A DNA stretch of 58,104 nucleotides from an uncultured Bacteroidales bacterium (GTDB lineage: Bacteria; Bacteroidota; Bacteroidia; Bacteroidales; Paludibacteraceae). The stretch covers positions 1 to 58,104 of the forward strand of contig CAMHOY010000015.1 in assembly GCA_946186915.1 (NCBI GenBank), written 5' to 3'. Below are positions 18,871 through 26,762 of this stretch, piece after piece. Each line of letters begins with the position of its first letter. Within the stretch, counting starts at the first letter, position 1. The position numbers and the translations under genes were made by a program. The notes below the pieces were generated by a model that ran no database searches, was not told the origin of the DNA, and worked only from the letters and a program-made list of their open reading frames with translations.

Positions 18871-20247
18871 ATGTTTTTGAACGTTAATCAGCATAATGAA
18901 AACGTAACAGATCTCGCCAACGTCAAAGTTGGCGAATCTGTTTCTGTTTCCGGCATGATACACAACGTCCGCGTTACCAAATGGGGCGGATTCATCGTCC
19001 TGCGTAAGTCCCGCGGCTTGTTACAAGCCGTCGTCAGCAATGAGAACTCGAAGTTCTTCGATGAGCAGGGCAACGAGATTGCAATGAACGACCTCTGCCG
19101 CGAAATGGCGATAACTATTTCGGGCGTAGTGAATGAGGCGAAGATCAAGGACCCCGCAGCGTTCTACAATACCATTGAGATCGCAGTTTCCGAGGTTCGC
19201 GTATTGAGCCGTCCGACAACTGCCGAGGTAGTCGATATGAATGCCCTCAAGTTCGGCGATGAAGAGACTCTCTTGCGTTATAAGTTCGATAACCGTCAGG
19301 TAACTCTCCGTAACCCGCGTGATATGGCTATACTGAAGGTGCAAAGTACTATTGCTCGCGCTTTCGGTGAGTTCCTCTCCGCTAACGGCTTTACCCAGAT
19401 CTTCACCCCGAAGATTGTGAGCGAAGGTGCAGAAGGCGGCGCGAACGTCTTTAAAATGGATTATTTCGGCAAGCAGGTTTATTTGGCACAGTCCCCGCAG
19501 TTCTACAAACAGATTGGCGTTGGTGTCTATGAGCGCGTATTCGAGATAGCTCCTGCTTACCGCGCAGAGAAACATGCGACCTCCCGTCACCTCAATGAGT
19601 ACATCTCCCTCGATGTCGAGATGGGCTTCATAAAAGGTCAGGAGGATGTCATGACGCTCGAAGCTGCGTTGCTGCGTTATATCATTGCTACGGTTGAGAA
19701 AGACTGCGCGCATGAACTGCAGCTCCTCAATGCCGTCAACCCCGTCCTTCCCGAGCAGGTTCCGGCTTGGAAACTCAGTGAGGTACACGAGATCCTCTTT
19801 GAGAATCATCTCTGCGAAGCAGATCACCGTGGCGAGGACGATCTTGCGCCGGAAGAGGAACGTGCTATCTGTAAGTATGCTTTCGAGAAATACGGTTCGG
19901 ACTTCGTGTTCGTCACCCATTTCCCGTCCGAGCACCGCGCTTTCTACGCAATGGACGATCCCGAGGATCCGTCGCTGACGCTCAGCTTCGATCTGCTCAT
20001 GCGTGGTCTCGAGATCACTTCCGGTGGTCAGCGTATGCATAAAGAGGCGGACTATCGCGAGAAGATGCTCCGTCGTGGCATGAACCCCGATGCGTTCCAT
20101 TTCTACCTCGATACCTTCAAGAACGGCATGCCTCCTCACGGCGGCTTCGCCATCGGTCTCGAGCGTATCACGGCATGCTTCTTGGGCATTGCCAACGTCA
20201 AGGAATGCTCCATGTTCCCCCGCGATATCAACAGAGTGGCACCGTAA
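18871..20247 (+). CDS. aspS2: Archaeal/eukaryal-type aspartate--tRNA ligase, probably non-discriminating
   Basis: Class IIb aminoacyl-tRNA synthetase of 458 aa with an N-terminal OB-fold anticodon-binding domain (residues about 1-110) and a catalytic core. Motif 2 is near FEIAPAYRAEKHATSRHLNEY-type sequence and motif 3 near GGFAIGLERI. It lacks the large GAD insertion of bacterial AspRS and ends like archaeal AspRS (SMFPRDINRVAP). The OB-fold reads VSVSGMIHNV where discriminating archaeal enzymes have GWVWE. His in place of that Trp is associated with charging both tRNA-Asp and tRNA-Asn, the latter then amidated by GatCAB. Automated pipelines may call it AsnRS. Its last 63 bp are duplicated at 40263-40325 and, inverted, at 39294-39356. 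Confidence 0.85.
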   Translation: MFLNVNQHNENVTDLANVKVGESVSVSGMIHNVRVTKWGGFIVLRKSRGLLQAVVSNENSKFFDEQGNEIAMNDLCREMAITISGVVNEAKIKDPAAFYNTIEIAVSEVRVLSRPTTAEVVDMNALKFGDEETLLRYKFDNRQVTLRNPRDMAILKVQSTIARAFGEFLSANGFTQIFTPKIVSEGAEGGANVFKMDYFGKQVYLAQSPQFYKQIGVGVYERVFEIAPAYRAEKHATSRHLNEYISLDVEMGFIKGQEDVMTLEAALLRYIIATVEKDCAHELQLLNAVNPVLPEQVPAWKLSEVHEILFENHLCEADHRGEDDLAPEEERAICKYAFEKYGSDFVFVTHFPSEHRAFYAMDDPEDPSLTLSFDLLMRGLEITSGGQRMHKEADYREKMLRRGMNPDAFHFYLDTFKNGMPPHGGFAIGLERITACFLGIANVKECSMFPRDINRVAP

Positions 20248-20251
20248 AATT

Positions 20252-20277
20252 GCTCCCCTCCCGGGGGGCTTTTTTTT
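20252..20277 (+). terminator. Rho-independent terminator after aspS2
   Basis: GCTCCCC and GGGGGGC form a 7-bp stem with a TCCC loop, followed by eight T residues. The same hairpin with small changes follows the inverted aspS2 fragment at 39263-39289. By that comparison this terminator arrived with the island. Confidence 0.9.
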
Positions 20278-20811
20278 GCTCGTCTTTGTCTGCGGTGCTC
20301 GCTCCGCTCGCGGCTTGTTGTCCCCGCCCGCCGTCCCCTCTTTCCCTCCTTCCGTCTTTTTTTTGCTCGTCTTTTTTTTTGCTCTTTTGTTTGTTTCCCG
20401 GCATGCTATGCCGGTTCTCTCCTTTTTGCTGGTAGTGGTAGGGCTTGCGGTGTAGGCGGTTTACCGCGTCGCCGGTACTCTCTCTACGTTCGTGCCGTAT
20501 AGGTTCGACCCTCGCGTCCGTCGCGTCGTCTATTATCCCGAATGTCATTCGGGCCGAGCCACCGCGCCGCCCCGCCCGCTCGGTCTCAATGCGGAGTGTG
20601 GGGTAGGCTATTACCTCCTTTAACTTTGCACCCGCTTAGCTAAAGTGTACGATTATTAAGATTGAGTATGAGAAGAAATGGTAGTTGATGTCCTCCTTTG
20701 TATGAAGGGCTTCTACCGGAAAGAAGGTTAAACTAATCTACCTCCGAGATCATAGAATCTATCCACCGTTGCAGTCCCTTCTCTTCTCTTTTTCGTAAAA
20801 TGTAGAAAATA
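20278..20811. other. Gene-free pyrimidine-rich stretch at the left island end
   Basis: About 530 bp without a convincing gene. The first part is strongly pyrimidine-biased on this strand, with two TTTTTTTTGCTCGTCTTT-like tracts that recur at the right end of the island. Perfect small hairpins occur at about 20400-20416 (CCGGCA/TGCCGG) and 20537-20553 (CCCGAAT/ATTCGGG). Further weak pairing (GGTAG/CTACC) spans about 20668-20718. The region probably contains island end sequences and the left end of the IS110-type element. Confidence 0.6.
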
Positions 20812-20843
20812 TTTGGATATATGAAAGTTAATCTGTACCTTTG
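20812..20843 (+). promoter_or_regulatory. Promoter of the IS110-type leader RNA and recombinase
   Basis: TTTG at 20812-20815, a 20-nt spacer and TACCTTTG at 20836-20843. The predicted start is near 20850, about 190 nt before the recombinase ATG at 21042. Confidence 0.8.
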
Positions 20844-20849
20844 TTGTCG

Positions 20850-21040
20850 GAAGGAAGATTAACCCCCAGATGGGTAAACTATTAAGACCTCTTAAGTCCC
20901 CACTTAATCATCGCTAAAGTTCCCATCTGGGTCAAACTGCAAAGGCCAAATAAAAAGATAGACTTAGAGTCTAATTAAAGTGATAGTCCGTACAGTTTTA
21001 TGGTTAACCATCCTATATGTTTAATTTCAAAGTGCAAAGG
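20850..21040 (+). ncRNA. Candidate IS110 bridge RNA in the recombinase leader
   Basis: The leader between promoter and recombinase is structured. CCCAGATGGG (20865-20874) pairs perfectly with CCCATCTGGG (20922-20931), extended by AACT/AGTT, around a 47-nt interior with a small TTAAG/CTTAA hairpin. A second hairpin TAGACT/AGTCTA lies at 20959-20973. Members of the IS110 group encode a non-coding RNA of comparable length at this place, which programmes donor and target recognition. Assignment is by position and structure only. Confidence 0.55.
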
Positions 21041-21041
21041 T

Positions 21042-22091
21042 ATGAAAAAATTTTCAATTGGCATCGATGTTTCGAAAGAAAAATTCGATTTGACAGCAAA
21101 AAGAGTACATTATGGTACAGAACTATCCGAGATCTTGCACTACGGAGTGTACGAAAACAAGCCATCAGGGTTTAGAAAAATGCTCAAGGTTCTAGAACGG
21201 GTTACAGGACGAGCAGACAAATCAGAGTTACTGTTTTGTTTAGAGACAACCGGGGCTTATGAATTACACCTCTGTAATTATTTGTATGCCAAAGGGTTTG
21301 ACGTGTGGCGCGAAAGTGCCCTTCAAATCAAACTGAGTAATGGTGTTACAAAAGGAAAGAATGACCAAGTAGATTCAGATAGAATCGCAGATTATGCTAT
21401 CCGTCATATGGATAAAATGGTTACTTATGAACCGGAAGATGAGAAACTACGTACTCTAAAATCTTTATTTCTTTTCAGAGATAGATTAGTCACGGAAAAG
21501 AAGAGCAAACAAACTAGTAGTCAGGAAATTAAATGTACACATGTAATGAACGATGAAATGCGTTGGATGCAACTAAGGGCACAGCAAGATATCGCTCGAC
21601 TCAATAAGGAAATAAAAGAATGTGAAGAGCACATTCGGAGACTCATTGCCAGTTGCGAGGAAATAGAAAAGAATTTTAAACATGTAAACTCAATTAAGGG
21701 TATGGGACTCGTAACAACAACTCTACTCATTATATGTACGCATAATTTTTCCTCTATTACATCTGCACGCCAGGCAAGCTCTTACTGCGGAGTAGCCCCA
21801 TTTTATGTACAATCAGGATCCTCTGTATCATACAAAAGAAATGTTAGCCACTATAGTAACCCACAATTAAAAGCAATCCTTACACAAGCTGCTTGTATCG
21901 CAGCGCGCTATAATGAGGATATCGCTATTTATTACAATCGTTTAAAAGAAAAAGGGAAACCTACAGGAGTCTGCATCAATAATGTAAGGAATAAGTTATT
22001 ACGTATCGCCTTTTCTCTCGTCCAGAATGATTGTGACTATGAAGAACAACACGAATGGAAACGGTCGCAGATTTTAAAGGAAGCAGCGTAA
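21042..22091 (+). CDS. IS110-family DEDD recombinase (transposase)
   Basis: The 349-aa protein has an N-terminal RuvC-like DEDD domain: Asp9 in IGIDVSKEKFD, Glu68 in CLETTGAYE, and Asp108/Asp111 in KNDQVDSD. The C-terminal Transposase_20 domain has SIKGMGLVTT and SSYCGVAPFYVQSGSS, which includes the serine-containing loop. ATG 21042 was chosen because it places the beta-strand MKKFSIGIDVSK at the start. The frame is open to 21000, but the added residues overlap the leader RNA. The gene is intact and may be active. IS110 elements lack terminal inverted repeats, so the element ends cannot be placed exactly. Low GC compared with its neighbours suggests transfer. Confidence 0.9.
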   Translation: MKKFSIGIDVSKEKFDLTAKRVHYGTELSEILHYGVYENKPSGFRKMLKVLERVTGRADKSELLFCLETTGAYELHLCNYLYAKGFDVWRESALQIKLSNGVTKGKNDQVDSDRIADYAIRHMDKMVTYEPEDEKLRTLKSLFLFRDRLVTEKKSKQTSSQEIKCTHVMNDEMRWMQLRAQQDIARLNKEIKECEEHIRRLIASCEEIEKNFKHVNSIKGMGLVTTTLLIICTHNFSSITSARQASSYCGVAPFYVQSGSSVSYKRNVSHYSNPQLKAILTQAACIAARYNEDIAIYYNRLKEKGKPTGVCINNVRNKLLRIAFSLVQNDCDYEEQHEWKRSQILKEAA

Positions 22092-22224
22092 AAAATCCCC
22101 ATTACATGCTAAAAATGAAGAAAAACGATAAAAAATCAAAAAATATACAATTTTTAAGGTAAAAAATTTGGAAGTTAACATAAAAAGCGGTGGTGTTCAT
22201 TAAAACTATTAAGGGGATATTTTT

Positions 22225-22253
22225 AGGTGTTTTCTTACAAAACACCTTTTTTA
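22225..22253 (+). terminator. Rho-independent terminator downstream of the IS110 gene
   Basis: AGGTGTTTT (22225-22233) and AAAACACCT (22239-22247) form a perfect 9-bp stem with a 5-nt loop, followed by a T-run. It directly abuts the next promoter. Confidence 0.9.
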
Positions 22254-22297
22254 TTTGCATACGTCAAAAAAAAGCCGTACCTTTGCAGCTGCAAAGG
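22254..22297 (+). promoter_or_regulatory. Promoter with 18-bp palindromic operator over the start site
   Basis: TTTG at 22254-22257, a 20-nt spacer (CATACGTC...) and TACCTTTG at 22278-22285. The perfect palindrome CCTTTGCAGCTGCAAAGG (22280-22297) overlaps the -7 box and the predicted start site, a good position for a repressor. It drives the C-tract ORF and probably the WYL regulator gene. Confidence 0.75.
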
Positions 22298-22307
22298 TTT
22301 TGACACT

Positions 22308-22731
22308 ATGACAACACAAAATCAAATGTTCAATTTTACCCCCCCCCAGTAGGGAAAATGTCGCAAAGCTCTTCTTGCTTGCGCTGTTAGGTTTATTTTT
22401 TATTGGTGTATTTGTGTGCGGTTATCGTGCCGCTTCTTCTCCGGTCGAGGTCAGCAGTTCTGTATTCTGTGACCCCGATTCTCTTTTATATTATGCGGAG
22501 CGCGCGTTCTTGGACGAGGACCCGCGCGGCTTGTTCGTCACGGGTGCGGCTGCTTATCTGAAATGGCAGGACCCTGCCTCTTTCCCTGCGTCCTGCACCA
22601 CGGTCTCCCGTGACGAGGCGGATATCATGTTGCTCAGAGCAGCAGAGCTCGGCAACCCCGATGCCCGCCAACTCATTCTGTGCCTGCACAAGAATGGGGT
22701 GTGGAAACATTCTCTTCCTGAAAATAAATAA
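22308..22731 (+). pseudogene. C-tract-interrupted small membrane protein gene (phase-variable or frameshifted)
   Basis: From ATG 22308 the frame reads MTTQNQMFNFTPPQ and stops at 22350-22352, just after a run of nine C (22339-22347). With eight C the frame would continue through a hydrophobic helix (LFLLALLGLFFIGVFVCGY) and about 95 further residues to the stop at 22729-22731. The distal part includes LLRAAELGNPDARQLI, which resembles a single Sel1-like repeat. The gene could be switched by slippage, be a pseudogene, or reflect a homopolymer sequencing error. A TTG start at 22375 would give a 118-aa form without the tract. It ends 4 bp before the WYL gene. Confidence 0.6.
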
Positions 22732-22735
22732 TACC

Positions 22736-23740
22736 ATGGCTCAAAACAAACACGCAATTGTGCGTTATCGCGCGATAGATAAATGCTTGTCTGCTAAACA
22801 TGGCAGATATAATTGGGAAGATCTTCAACGTGCCTGCGAGGAAGCGTTATATCGCGATTTCTCAGAGCATATACCGGTTAGTCGTCATACTATTTTTGAT
22901 GATATCAATTATATGGAGAGTAATGCCGGCTTTAATGCAAATATCTTAAGGATAAGGGATGGTCGTAAAGTGTACTACACATATGAAGACCCTGACTTCT
23001 CCATTGATAAGATGCCGCTAACTTATGATGAATTAGATCAACTTAAAGAGACAGTCTTACTGCTAAATCGCTTTAAAGGATTGCCACATTTTGAGTGGAT
23101 GGAAGAACTCCTCAGCAAATTGGAAGATAAGTTCCATCTAAACGGTACGGAGGAAAGTGTTATTGGCTTTGAACAAAATCTTGATCTCAAAGGTGTAGAA
23201 AACATTGCTCCGCTCTTTGAGGCTATCGTGCGTAAGCAAGTTCTCAATATTCGCTATAAGTCCTTCAAAAAGAACAAACCAATTACGTGCGAGATACACC
23301 CGTATTATCTCAAGCAGTACAACAACCGCTGGTTCTTATTCGGTTGGAATTCGGAGTTTGGTGCTATTACTAACTTTGCACTCGACCGCATTGAAGCAGT
23401 GTCCCCTATGCTGGGAGAGTATAAGCCGAAACCCGAAAATTTAGATTTTGAAGAATACTTTGACGATATCATCGGTGTCACTATTCCGCAGGATAAACAT
23501 ATCGAGCATATCGTTATGCGCGTCGCACCTGATCGCTATCCTTATATAAAGAACAAGCCACTGCATCCCTCGCAGCATAACTACGATAAGGAGTATCGCA
23601 TAACTATCGACGTTATTCCAAACAACGAACTCATTGCGCTTCTCCTTTCGTTTGGTAGCCAATTGGAGGTACTGGAACCTCAATCCGTGCGCGACATGAT
23701 GCGCGAGCATGTGAAGACACTCAATAAATTTTATAAGTAA
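22736..23740 (+). CDS. WYL-domain transcriptional regulator
   Basis: The 334-aa product has an N-terminal winged-helix-like region (NWEDLQRACEEALY and SRHTIFDDINYM, residues about 20-65). The WYL domain follows from about residue 155 (VLNIRYKSFKKNKPITCEI, HPYYLKQYNNRWFLFGW) with a WCX-like C-terminal extension. WYL proteins of this layout regulate defence loci such as BREX and CBASS by binding inverted repeats. ATG 22736 is the only start that leaves a normal N-terminus; the longer frame overlaps the upstream ORF. It stands directly before the ATPase and restriction genes, whose promoters share a palindrome, so it is the best candidate for their regulator. Confidence 0.85.
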   Translation: MAQNKHAIVRYRAIDKCLSAKHGRYNWEDLQRACEEALYRDFSEHIPVSRHTIFDDINYMESNAGFNANILRIRDGRKVYYTYEDPDFSIDKMPLTYDELDQLKETVLLLNRFKGLPHFEWMEELLSKLEDKFHLNGTEESVIGFEQNLDLKGVENIAPLFEAIVRKQVLNIRYKSFKKNKPITCEIHPYYLKQYNNRWFLFGWNSEFGAITNFALDRIEAVSPMLGEYKPKPENLDFEEYFDDIIGVTIPQDKHIEHIVMRVAPDRYPYIKNKPLHPSQHNYDKEYRITIDVIPNNELIALLLSFGSQLEVLEPQSVRDMMREHVKTLNKFYK

Positions 23741-23759
23741 TTGCATTTTTTTGCTTCCC

Positions 23760-23794
23760 GTGCAGTAAATTTGCACTCGAGAGCTATACTTTTG
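23760..23794 (+). promoter_or_regulatory. Shared operator-promoter, copy 1, before the ATPase gene
   Basis: The palindrome GTGCA-N7-TGCAC lies in GTGCAGTAAATTTGCACTC (23760-23778). A first TAnnTTTG-like element (TAAATTTG, 23766-23773) is followed exactly 21 bp later by TACTTTTG (23787-23794). No canonical -33 TTTG lies at 20 nt, so activity may depend on a bound regulator or on the first element. Confidence 0.7.
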
Positions 23795-23815
23795 CACCGA
23801 AAATCGAAGTAGACT

Positions 23816-25609
23816 ATGGCAGTAAAGTTGATAAAAGCTTGTAAAGATTTGAATGTAGGAATGAAAACCGTCAGTGATTTTTGTGCACTGATGGGTTACC
23901 CCATTCCATCTGATCCTAATTATCGCATAGAGGACGATTTATACCTGTTGCTTCAAAAGGAGTTCGGTTTTGATAGAAAGCCGAATCATCGCGGCATTCA
24001 GTCTATTGGTGTGGAGAATTTCCGCAAGTTTGAAAAGCTCGAACCTGTCAGTCTTGATGGTGTTACATATATTGTTGGTGGTAATAACGCAGGTAAATCG
24101 ACTATCGTAAAAGCATTGAGATTGGTAGTAGAGAACCTTAGCACTCTCAAATCGGTTGGTAGTGATTATTCGCAGGCAGGCATGACTCCTATTTTCCGTT
24201 TTGACTTTAAAGGTTTGAATATCGGCACCTTCGAAAAGGCGCTGTATAGAAAGGCAGCAACCAAGGCTATCAAGTTGAATGCACAACTGAGCGATGATGT
24301 TAATGTAACATTGACAATTGAGCCCAAATCGGAAAATTCTGCTAATGCAATTATTTCCTATCTTCGTATCGAAGACTCTTATGTAAAATTTGCGTTTGAG
24401 TTGGATATGAAAGAGGGCAAAATGCGTCTGTACAATATCGGAGGTGCACCAACTACAGAAGATGCAGAGGCACGTTTGAAGAAATTGAATGCGCAATTAA
24501 AAGAGACGCAAGATGAGTTGGATTATATTCAAGCGCAACTAGAGAATAAAGTTGTCGTTTTTAAGCATGATAAGATGATGGAACTCATTAACAAGTCAAC
24601 ACATCTCAATGCGGAGAAAGAAAAACTGGAGAAGATCATTAAGACGATAGAGACTGAGATTAAGACGCGTCAGAAAGGTGCTGGCACTCCTGCCGGAGAG
24701 ATACTTTTTGAAACAACCCCTTCGCTCAATAACGACAATCCAAACGATAACCTTTTGGTGCGTTTCATGAAGGGTATGCAAGTGCAATTATCCACCCAGA
24801 ACACCAAGTCTCAATCGCAGAAATCTAAAAGCCCTGTCTATGTGATGAACTTAGACCGGTTGATAGGAAACTATCGTTGGGCACTTGCATCTTCTGCAAT
24901 TGAATATATTGGTGCGCACGCTGCTACTCAAAAGACTATATTCAGCGTTGACGACTATAATGACGAGACGGTTGCTATTATCCATGAGTGGATGCAGCAA
25001 CAGATTCTTCCGGGTGAACCCGAATACGAGTTTATCGACAAGTGGATGAGTACTTTGAATATTGGCATTAAATTTGCTATCGAGAACCATTTCGGTGAGG
25101 CATACTCGGTTAATGTTACCGAACGTGAGGGCGAGAAACCTTCTTCGTTGTCTGAATTAGGTATGGGTGCTATTCAGATGATGACGCTGCTTCTCCATAT
25201 ATCATCTATCATGCGCAAGTATGCAGGAAGCAAGGTGAAACCTCTTATTGTATTCGAGGAACCGGAGCAGAATATGCACCCGAATTGGCAGAGCCATCTT
25301 GCCGAAATCTTCAACGACATGCGCTTGGCTGGTTTCCGTGTTATGGCAGAAACCCATTCGGAATACATCATCCGTAAATCGCAGATTCAAGTTGCAGACA
25401 TGCACTTTGTCGACCAAGATGACTTGAATGAGAACTGCGAGATTGCAACATACTACTTCCCTGCTGATGGTGCTCCTTATAAAATGGGATACCGCACGTC
25501 CGGTGGATTTATGAATCAATTTGGTGAAGGCTTCTTCGACGAGGCTGCCAAGTGGGATATGGCGATTATCCAAAACGAAGTTAGTAACCCCGTTAGACGT
25601 AGAAGATGA
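23816..25609 (+). CDS. ABC/OLD-like AAA ATPase of the defence locus
   Basis: The 597-aa protein has an SMC/RecF-like ATPase split by a coiled coil. Walker A GGNNAGKST is at residues 88-96, the coiled coil at about 215-290, and the signature-like ELGMGAIQM and Walker B LIVFEEPEQNMHP at about 445-485, followed by the His switch AETHSEYI. The C-terminal half resembles DUF3696/AAA_21 proteins of OLD-type systems, but no TOPRIM domain is seen. The N-terminal 50 residues form an unidentified helical domain. It overlaps the next gene by 4 bp, so the two proteins probably act together. ATPase-effector pairs of this kind are common in phage defence. Confidence 0.8.
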   Translation: MAVKLIKACKDLNVGMKTVSDFCALMGYPIPSDPNYRIEDDLYLLLQKEFGFDRKPNHRGIQSIGVENFRKFEKLEPVSLDGVTYIVGGNNAGKSTIVKALRLVVENLSTLKSVGSDYSQAGMTPIFRFDFKGLNIGTFEKALYRKAATKAIKLNAQLSDDVNVTLTIEPKSENSANAIISYLRIEDSYVKFAFELDMKEGKMRLYNIGGAPTTEDAEARLKKLNAQLKETQDELDYIQAQLENKVVVFKHDKMMELINKSTHLNAEKEKLEKIIKTIETEIKTRQKGAGTPAGEILFETTPSLNNDNPNDNLLVRFMKGMQVQLSTQNTKSQSQKSKSPVYVMNLDRLIGNYRWALASSAIEYIGAHAATQKTIFSVDDYNDETVAIIHEWMQQQILPGEPEYEFIDKWMSTLNIGIKFAIENHFGEAYSVNVTEREGEKPSSLSELGMGAIQMMTLLLHISSIMRKYAGSKVKPLIVFEEPEQNMHPNWQSHLAEIFNDMRLAGFRVMAETHSEYIIRKSQIQVADMHFVDQDDLNENCEIATYYFPADGAPYKMGYRTSGGFMNQFGEGFFDEAAKWDMAIIQNEVSNPVRRRR

Positions 25610-26658
25610 ATAACGATCAACCACAAAGTAAGTTTGTAGTCTACACGACTGAAGAAAATCTTATCCGGCTATGTTCTGAAAAAGATAATAGCTGGTATAA
25701 GATTATTATGAAAGTCGGTGAAGTCGTTATTTCTACCACTAATGGTGAAAATTGGGATACTACTAATCCTTTGCTCCAAGCTATGCACAGGGCTGGGGTT
25801 AATATCTATACTGGTGATAATGACTTTATCAACCAGATAGCAACAACTAATCCGGAAAAAGTATTAGAGGATCCATGTGCTGCATATTTGTTGGATATTG
25901 ATACTAAGATTGCTGATAAAATTCAAACAAAGTATGGAGTTATATGTCAGCCTCAAGGTAGCGAAAAGAATATTCTTATACAAGAAGGCTGGGAGATTGA
26001 TACAGCAGTATGTTCTGAAGAAGAAAAATCATGGAAGAAATTTTTCCAAGGTCAAAATTGCCCACTGAATTCTGTAGTCATCATTGATCGTTATTTCTTC
26101 TCAAGCGAACCCGGTGAGAAAATTGATGTGTCTTTATTTAATCTGCGTCAGATTCTGGATGCTTTGCTTCCTCAGTCGAGCCCTGAGAATGTAATTCAGG
26201 TCATCATTGTATTTGACTTTACCAAGTTTAATCGTAATATCGATGGTGATTATAGCCTCCAAACATTAGCGGAGAAAGTCAACAAGGTAAAACGTGCGGT
26301 TAGGGATTATTCTTATACGTTGGAACTTTTATCTATAAACTCCAATTGTTATAACTACCAAGATACACATAACAGACGCATCATTGCAAACTTTAGCATC
26401 ACGAATGCTCTGCACAAGTTGAAAGCGTTCTATGAAAACAACAAGAGTCTGTCAGATCAATATATCACTTTTAGAAGATTATTTGAAAAGGGACTAAAGG
26501 ATGGAGATAGATCTACAGCACCTGCTTTTTCGCAGAAGAAGATCTTGGATAATTTAATTGAGATTATTGAAACGAGTAAATCTTCAATGGAGTATGCATG
26601 CAATGGACGTGTTTCTGCTCCGGGAAAGTTCGAAATTCAGAATAGAATGCTTAAATAA
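25606..26658 (+). CDS. Unidentified partner protein of the ATPase
   Basis: A 350-aa protein translated from an ATGA overlap with the ATPase stop. I recognise no family with confidence. Visible features are a hydrophobic strand ending in an acidic-basic motif (VVIIDRYFFS, about residue 150), a second strand VIQVIIVFDFTKF at about residue 200, and THNRRIIANFSITNAL near residue 260. The spacing of DRY and HNRR motifs recalls PLD-like MIT_C folds, but this is only a guess. AT-rich composition differs from the ribosomal region. By context it is the effector or sensor of a two-gene defence module. Confidence 0.65.
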   Translation: MNNDQPQSKFVVYTTEENLIRLCSEKDNSWYKIIMKVGEVVISTTNGENWDTTNPLLQAMHRAGVNIYTGDNDFINQIATTNPEKVLEDPCAAYLLDIDTKIADKIQTKYGVICQPQGSEKNILIQEGWEIDTAVCSEEEKSWKKFFQGQNCPLNSVVIIDRYFFSSEPGEKIDVSLFNLRQILDALLPQSSPENVIQVIIVFDFTKFNRNIDGDYSLQTLAEKVNKVKRAVRDYSYTLELLSINSNCYNYQDTHNRRIIANFSITNALHKLKAFYENNKSLSDQYITFRRLFEKGLKDGDRSTAPAFSQKKILDNLIEIIETSKSSMEYACNGRVSAPGKFEIQNRMLK

Positions 26659-26676
26659 GTACGATTTTTGATTGCA

Positions 26677-26711
26677 GTGCAGTATCTTTGCACTCATAAG
26701 CAGTACTTTTG
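26677..26711 (+). promoter_or_regulatory. Shared operator-promoter, copy 2, before hsdM
   Basis: GTGCAGTATCTTTGCACTC (26677-26695) holds the same GTGCA-N7-TGCAC palindrome. TATCTTTG (26683-26690) and TACTTTTG (26704-26711) are 21 bp apart, as in the other three copies. Confidence 0.7.
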
Positions 26712-26762
26712 CACCAGATTTGAAAAACGAACCAAAATTAGTAACTAAAAATTAGACGATAT

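Noticed and set aside
20090..20455. Frames of 86-121 codons across the aspS2 end and pyrimidine-rich tract
   Set aside because: Composition is driven by the T- and C-rich tracts, with poly-Leu/Phe products and no start context.
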